Shown piece by piece: positions 21,848-23,054 of a stretch of 23,054 nt of DNA. Position 1 is the first letter of the stretch; every line of letters begins with the position of its first letter. The stretch comes from Thermoleophilaceae bacterium (GTDB taxonomy: Bacteria; Actinomycetota; Thermoleophilia; Solirubrobacterales; JACPNS01): assembly GCA_016463365.1 (NCBI GenBank), contig JAEMRJ010000021.1, forward strand, positions 1 to 23,054, written 5' to 3'. The translations under genes and the position numbers were made by a program. The notes below the pieces were generated by a model. The model was not told the DNA's origin. It worked only from the letters and a program-made list of their open reading frames with translations, and did no database searches.

Positions 21848-22246
21848 GTGAGCACATTCCGCGAACCGGTCATCGGGGACGATTTCGATCTCGAGACTTA
21901 TGGACGACCCGCAGCGCAGCGCCCAAGGCCTGCGCAGGCAACCAACCGCGATGCTCAGCCGCGCGCCCGCGCCAGCTACGACCGCGCCGCCGCGCGCGCC
22001 CGCCGTGCCGAGTCTCACTCCCCGCGCCCCGTCGCCGTCAAGGCAACCCAGCGCACCAGCTTCAGCGATGACGGCGTCCGCACCGTCAAGATCAGCGGCC
22101 AGGCGACTCCGCCTCGCCGCCGCAGCGCCCAGCGCAGCCTGGCTGTGCAGCTCGACCGCTACGACCGCCGCCCCGACCGCGCCGCCCAGTGGGCGCTGTT
22201 CATGGGTGTGTTCATGATTGTCGTGGCGATCGCCACCGGTAGCTGA
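21848..22246 (+). CDS. Small basic protein with one C-terminal transmembrane helix, under c-di-AMP riboswitch
   Basis: The 132-residue product starts at GTG 21848 with GAGGAAG 7 nt upstream. Residues 1-110 are polar, rich in Arg, Ala, Pro and Ser, and probably disordered; one helix, WALFMGVFMIVVAIATGS, closes the protein. A tail-anchored topology with a cationic cytoplasmic domain is likely. I recognise no family. The riboswitch directly upstream says its level responds to c-di-AMP, which elsewhere controls potassium, osmolyte transport and cell-wall remodelling. Glutamine synthetase follows after 98 nt. Being a real gene is supported by the riboswitch, ribosome-binding site and membrane helix. 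Confidence 0.78.
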   Translation: MSTFREPVIGDDFDLETYGRPAAQRPRPAQATNRDAQPRARASYDRAAARARRAESHSPRPVAVKATQRTSFSDDGVRTVKISGQATPPRRRSAQRSLAVQLDRYDRRPDRAAQWALFMGVFMIVVAIATGS

Positions 22247-22289
22247 CACCACGCGTCCAAACCGCTGTGCGCTCTGCTGGGCAGCCCAC

Positions 22290-22295
22290 TAGGAT
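22290..22295 (+). promoter_or_regulatory. Weak candidate -10 box (TAGGAT) ahead of glnA
   Basis: TAGGAT fits TANNNT and lies 49 nt before the glnA GTG; no good -35 is visible. It would give glnA a promoter independent of the riboswitch. Confidence 0.25.
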
Positions 22296-22344
22296 TCGCC
22301 CCGGTGCGATCGATCCGTCGCGCCGCTGATTCCAGGAGAGGCCA

Positions 22345-23054
22345 GTGCCGGACATCAAAACGCCCGAGAACGTACTTGAAGAGGTCGAGAAGCACAACAT
22401 TCGCTTCGTCCGCCTGTGGTTCACAGACATCCTCGGACAGCTCAAGAGTTTTTCGATCAACAGCGCCGAGCTGCGCGACGCCTTCGACGGTGGCGCGAGC
22501 TTCGACGGCTCCTCGATCACCGGTTTCAACGCGATCGAGGAATCCGACATGGTCGCCATGCCGGACCCGACGACGTTTTCGATTCTGCCCTGGCGCCCCG
22601 AAGAGCAGGGTGTCGCGCGGATGTTCTGCGACATCGTCACCCCAGACCTGCAGCCGTACGAGGGCGACCCGCGCCACGCACTCCGTCGCGCCGTGCAGCG
22701 CGCGCAGAACATGGGCTTTGACGTCTTCAACGTCGCGCCCGAGCTTGAGTACTACTACTTCAAAGACAGCGAGGTCGTCCCCGGCGCCGGCCCGATCCCG
22801 CTCGACACCGGGGGCTACTTCGACCTGACCACGCTCGACGCCGGCTCAGACATCCGCCGCGACACCGTGCTTGCGCTGGAGAAGATGGGCATCCACGTCG
22901 AGTACACGCACCACGAGGTCGGCCCTTCACAGCACGAGATCGACATGCGCTACGCCGACGCCATCAAAATGGCCGACGACTGCATGACCTACCGGATCGT
23001 CGTCAAGGAATACGCCCAGCAGTACGGCTACCACGCAAGCTTCATGCCCAAGCC
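22345..23054 (+). CDS. glnA: Glutamine synthetase type I, N-terminal part (3' truncated by window)
   Basis: GlnA makes glutamine from glutamate, ammonia and ATP. The frame is open from GTG 22345, with AGGAG at 22334-22338, to the window end (236 codons). It shows the beta-grasp N-domain (VRLWFTDILGQLKSF), the conserved DGSSITGFNAIEESDM, and the catalytic-domain start: APELEYYYF with metal-ligand Glu residues, PLDTGGYFDL, and HHEVGPSQHEIDMRYADA. The last has the Glu/His ligands of the active-site tunnel. The remaining ~200 residues, including any adenylylation Tyr, are outside the window. It may be cotranscribed with the riboswitch-controlled gene upstream. Confidence 0.97.
   Translation, partial: MPDIKTPENVLEEVEKHNIRFVRLWFTDILGQLKSFSINSAELRDAFDGGASFDGSSITGFNAIEESDMVAMPDPTTFSILPWRPEEQGVARMFCDIVTPDLQPYEGDPRHALRRAVQRAQNMGFDVFNVAPELEYYYFKDSEVVPGAGPIPLDTGGYFDLTTLDAGSDIRRDTVLALEKMGIHVEYTHHEVGPSQHEIDMRYADAIKMADDCMTYRIVVKEYAQQYGYHASFMPK

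Overview
The window is 23 kb of GC-rich, densely packed bacterial chromosome. It most likely comes from an actinobacterium of the Thermoleophilia/Solirubrobacterales type. This placement is inferred from four things: Gram-positive-type SOS boxes (CGAAC-N4-GTTCG) ahead of lexA; an actinobacterial gene style with many GTG starts, 1-4 nt overlaps and leaderless-looking starts; a long bacterial-type RNase P RNA; and System I cytochrome c maturation genes with a Cys-type CcmE. No phage, transposase or CRISPR array is visible; most of the window looks like core chromosome.

Layout. 1-824: the tail of one protein and a complete four-helix membrane protein, both with Pro/Ala-rich C-termini. 834-1626 (minus): tRNA-Gly(CCC) behind a family 5 uracil-DNA glycosylase. 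1670-5909: a CorA-type Mg2+ channel, then ccmE, ccmF, a short CcmI-like protein and secG. 5933-6658: a class I glutamine amidotransferase. 6708-9682: a translationally coupled trio of acyl-CoA dehydrogenase, aminoglycoside-phosphotransferase-fold kinase and histidine-phosphatase-fold protein; the first two resemble the two halves of ACAD10/ACAD11 and the LvaA/LvaC pair of 4-hydroxyacyl-CoA catabolism. 9679-12697 (minus): an overlapping Baeyer-Villiger monooxygenase - SDR - TetR operon with a perfect palindrome upstream of its first gene. 12854-14750: a secreted peptidoglycan-binding protein and a YaaA protein. 14795-14880 (minus): tRNA-Leu(GAG). 14964-16481: a secreted delta-60-repeat protein. 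16478-17410 (minus): a tandem double-hotdog thioesterase.

17450-19568 is an information-processing block: two SOS boxes, a possible 17-codon upstream ORF overlapping the lexA start, lexA, moaC (minus), and rnpB with its own promoter and terminator. 19643-20152 encodes a membrane-anchored c-type cytochrome, a plausible client of the Ccm genes. 20153-20496 has no gene but holds a composite inverted repeat: two ~87 bp units, each bounded by direct copies of a 21 bp near-palindrome. 20497-21510 (minus) is a saccharopine-dehydrogenase-like oxidoreductase. 21675-21830 is a c-di-AMP (ydaO/yuaA) riboswitch ahead of a small basic single-helix membrane protein, followed by glutamine synthetase, which runs off the window.

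The most interesting points are the c-di-AMP riboswitch on an unrecognised small membrane protein next to glnA, the composite inverted repeat at 20217-20476, the kinase/dehydrogenase/degenerate-phosphatase trio, the CPSKF variant of CcmE, and the recurring pattern of -10 boxes 7-11 nt ahead of start codons.
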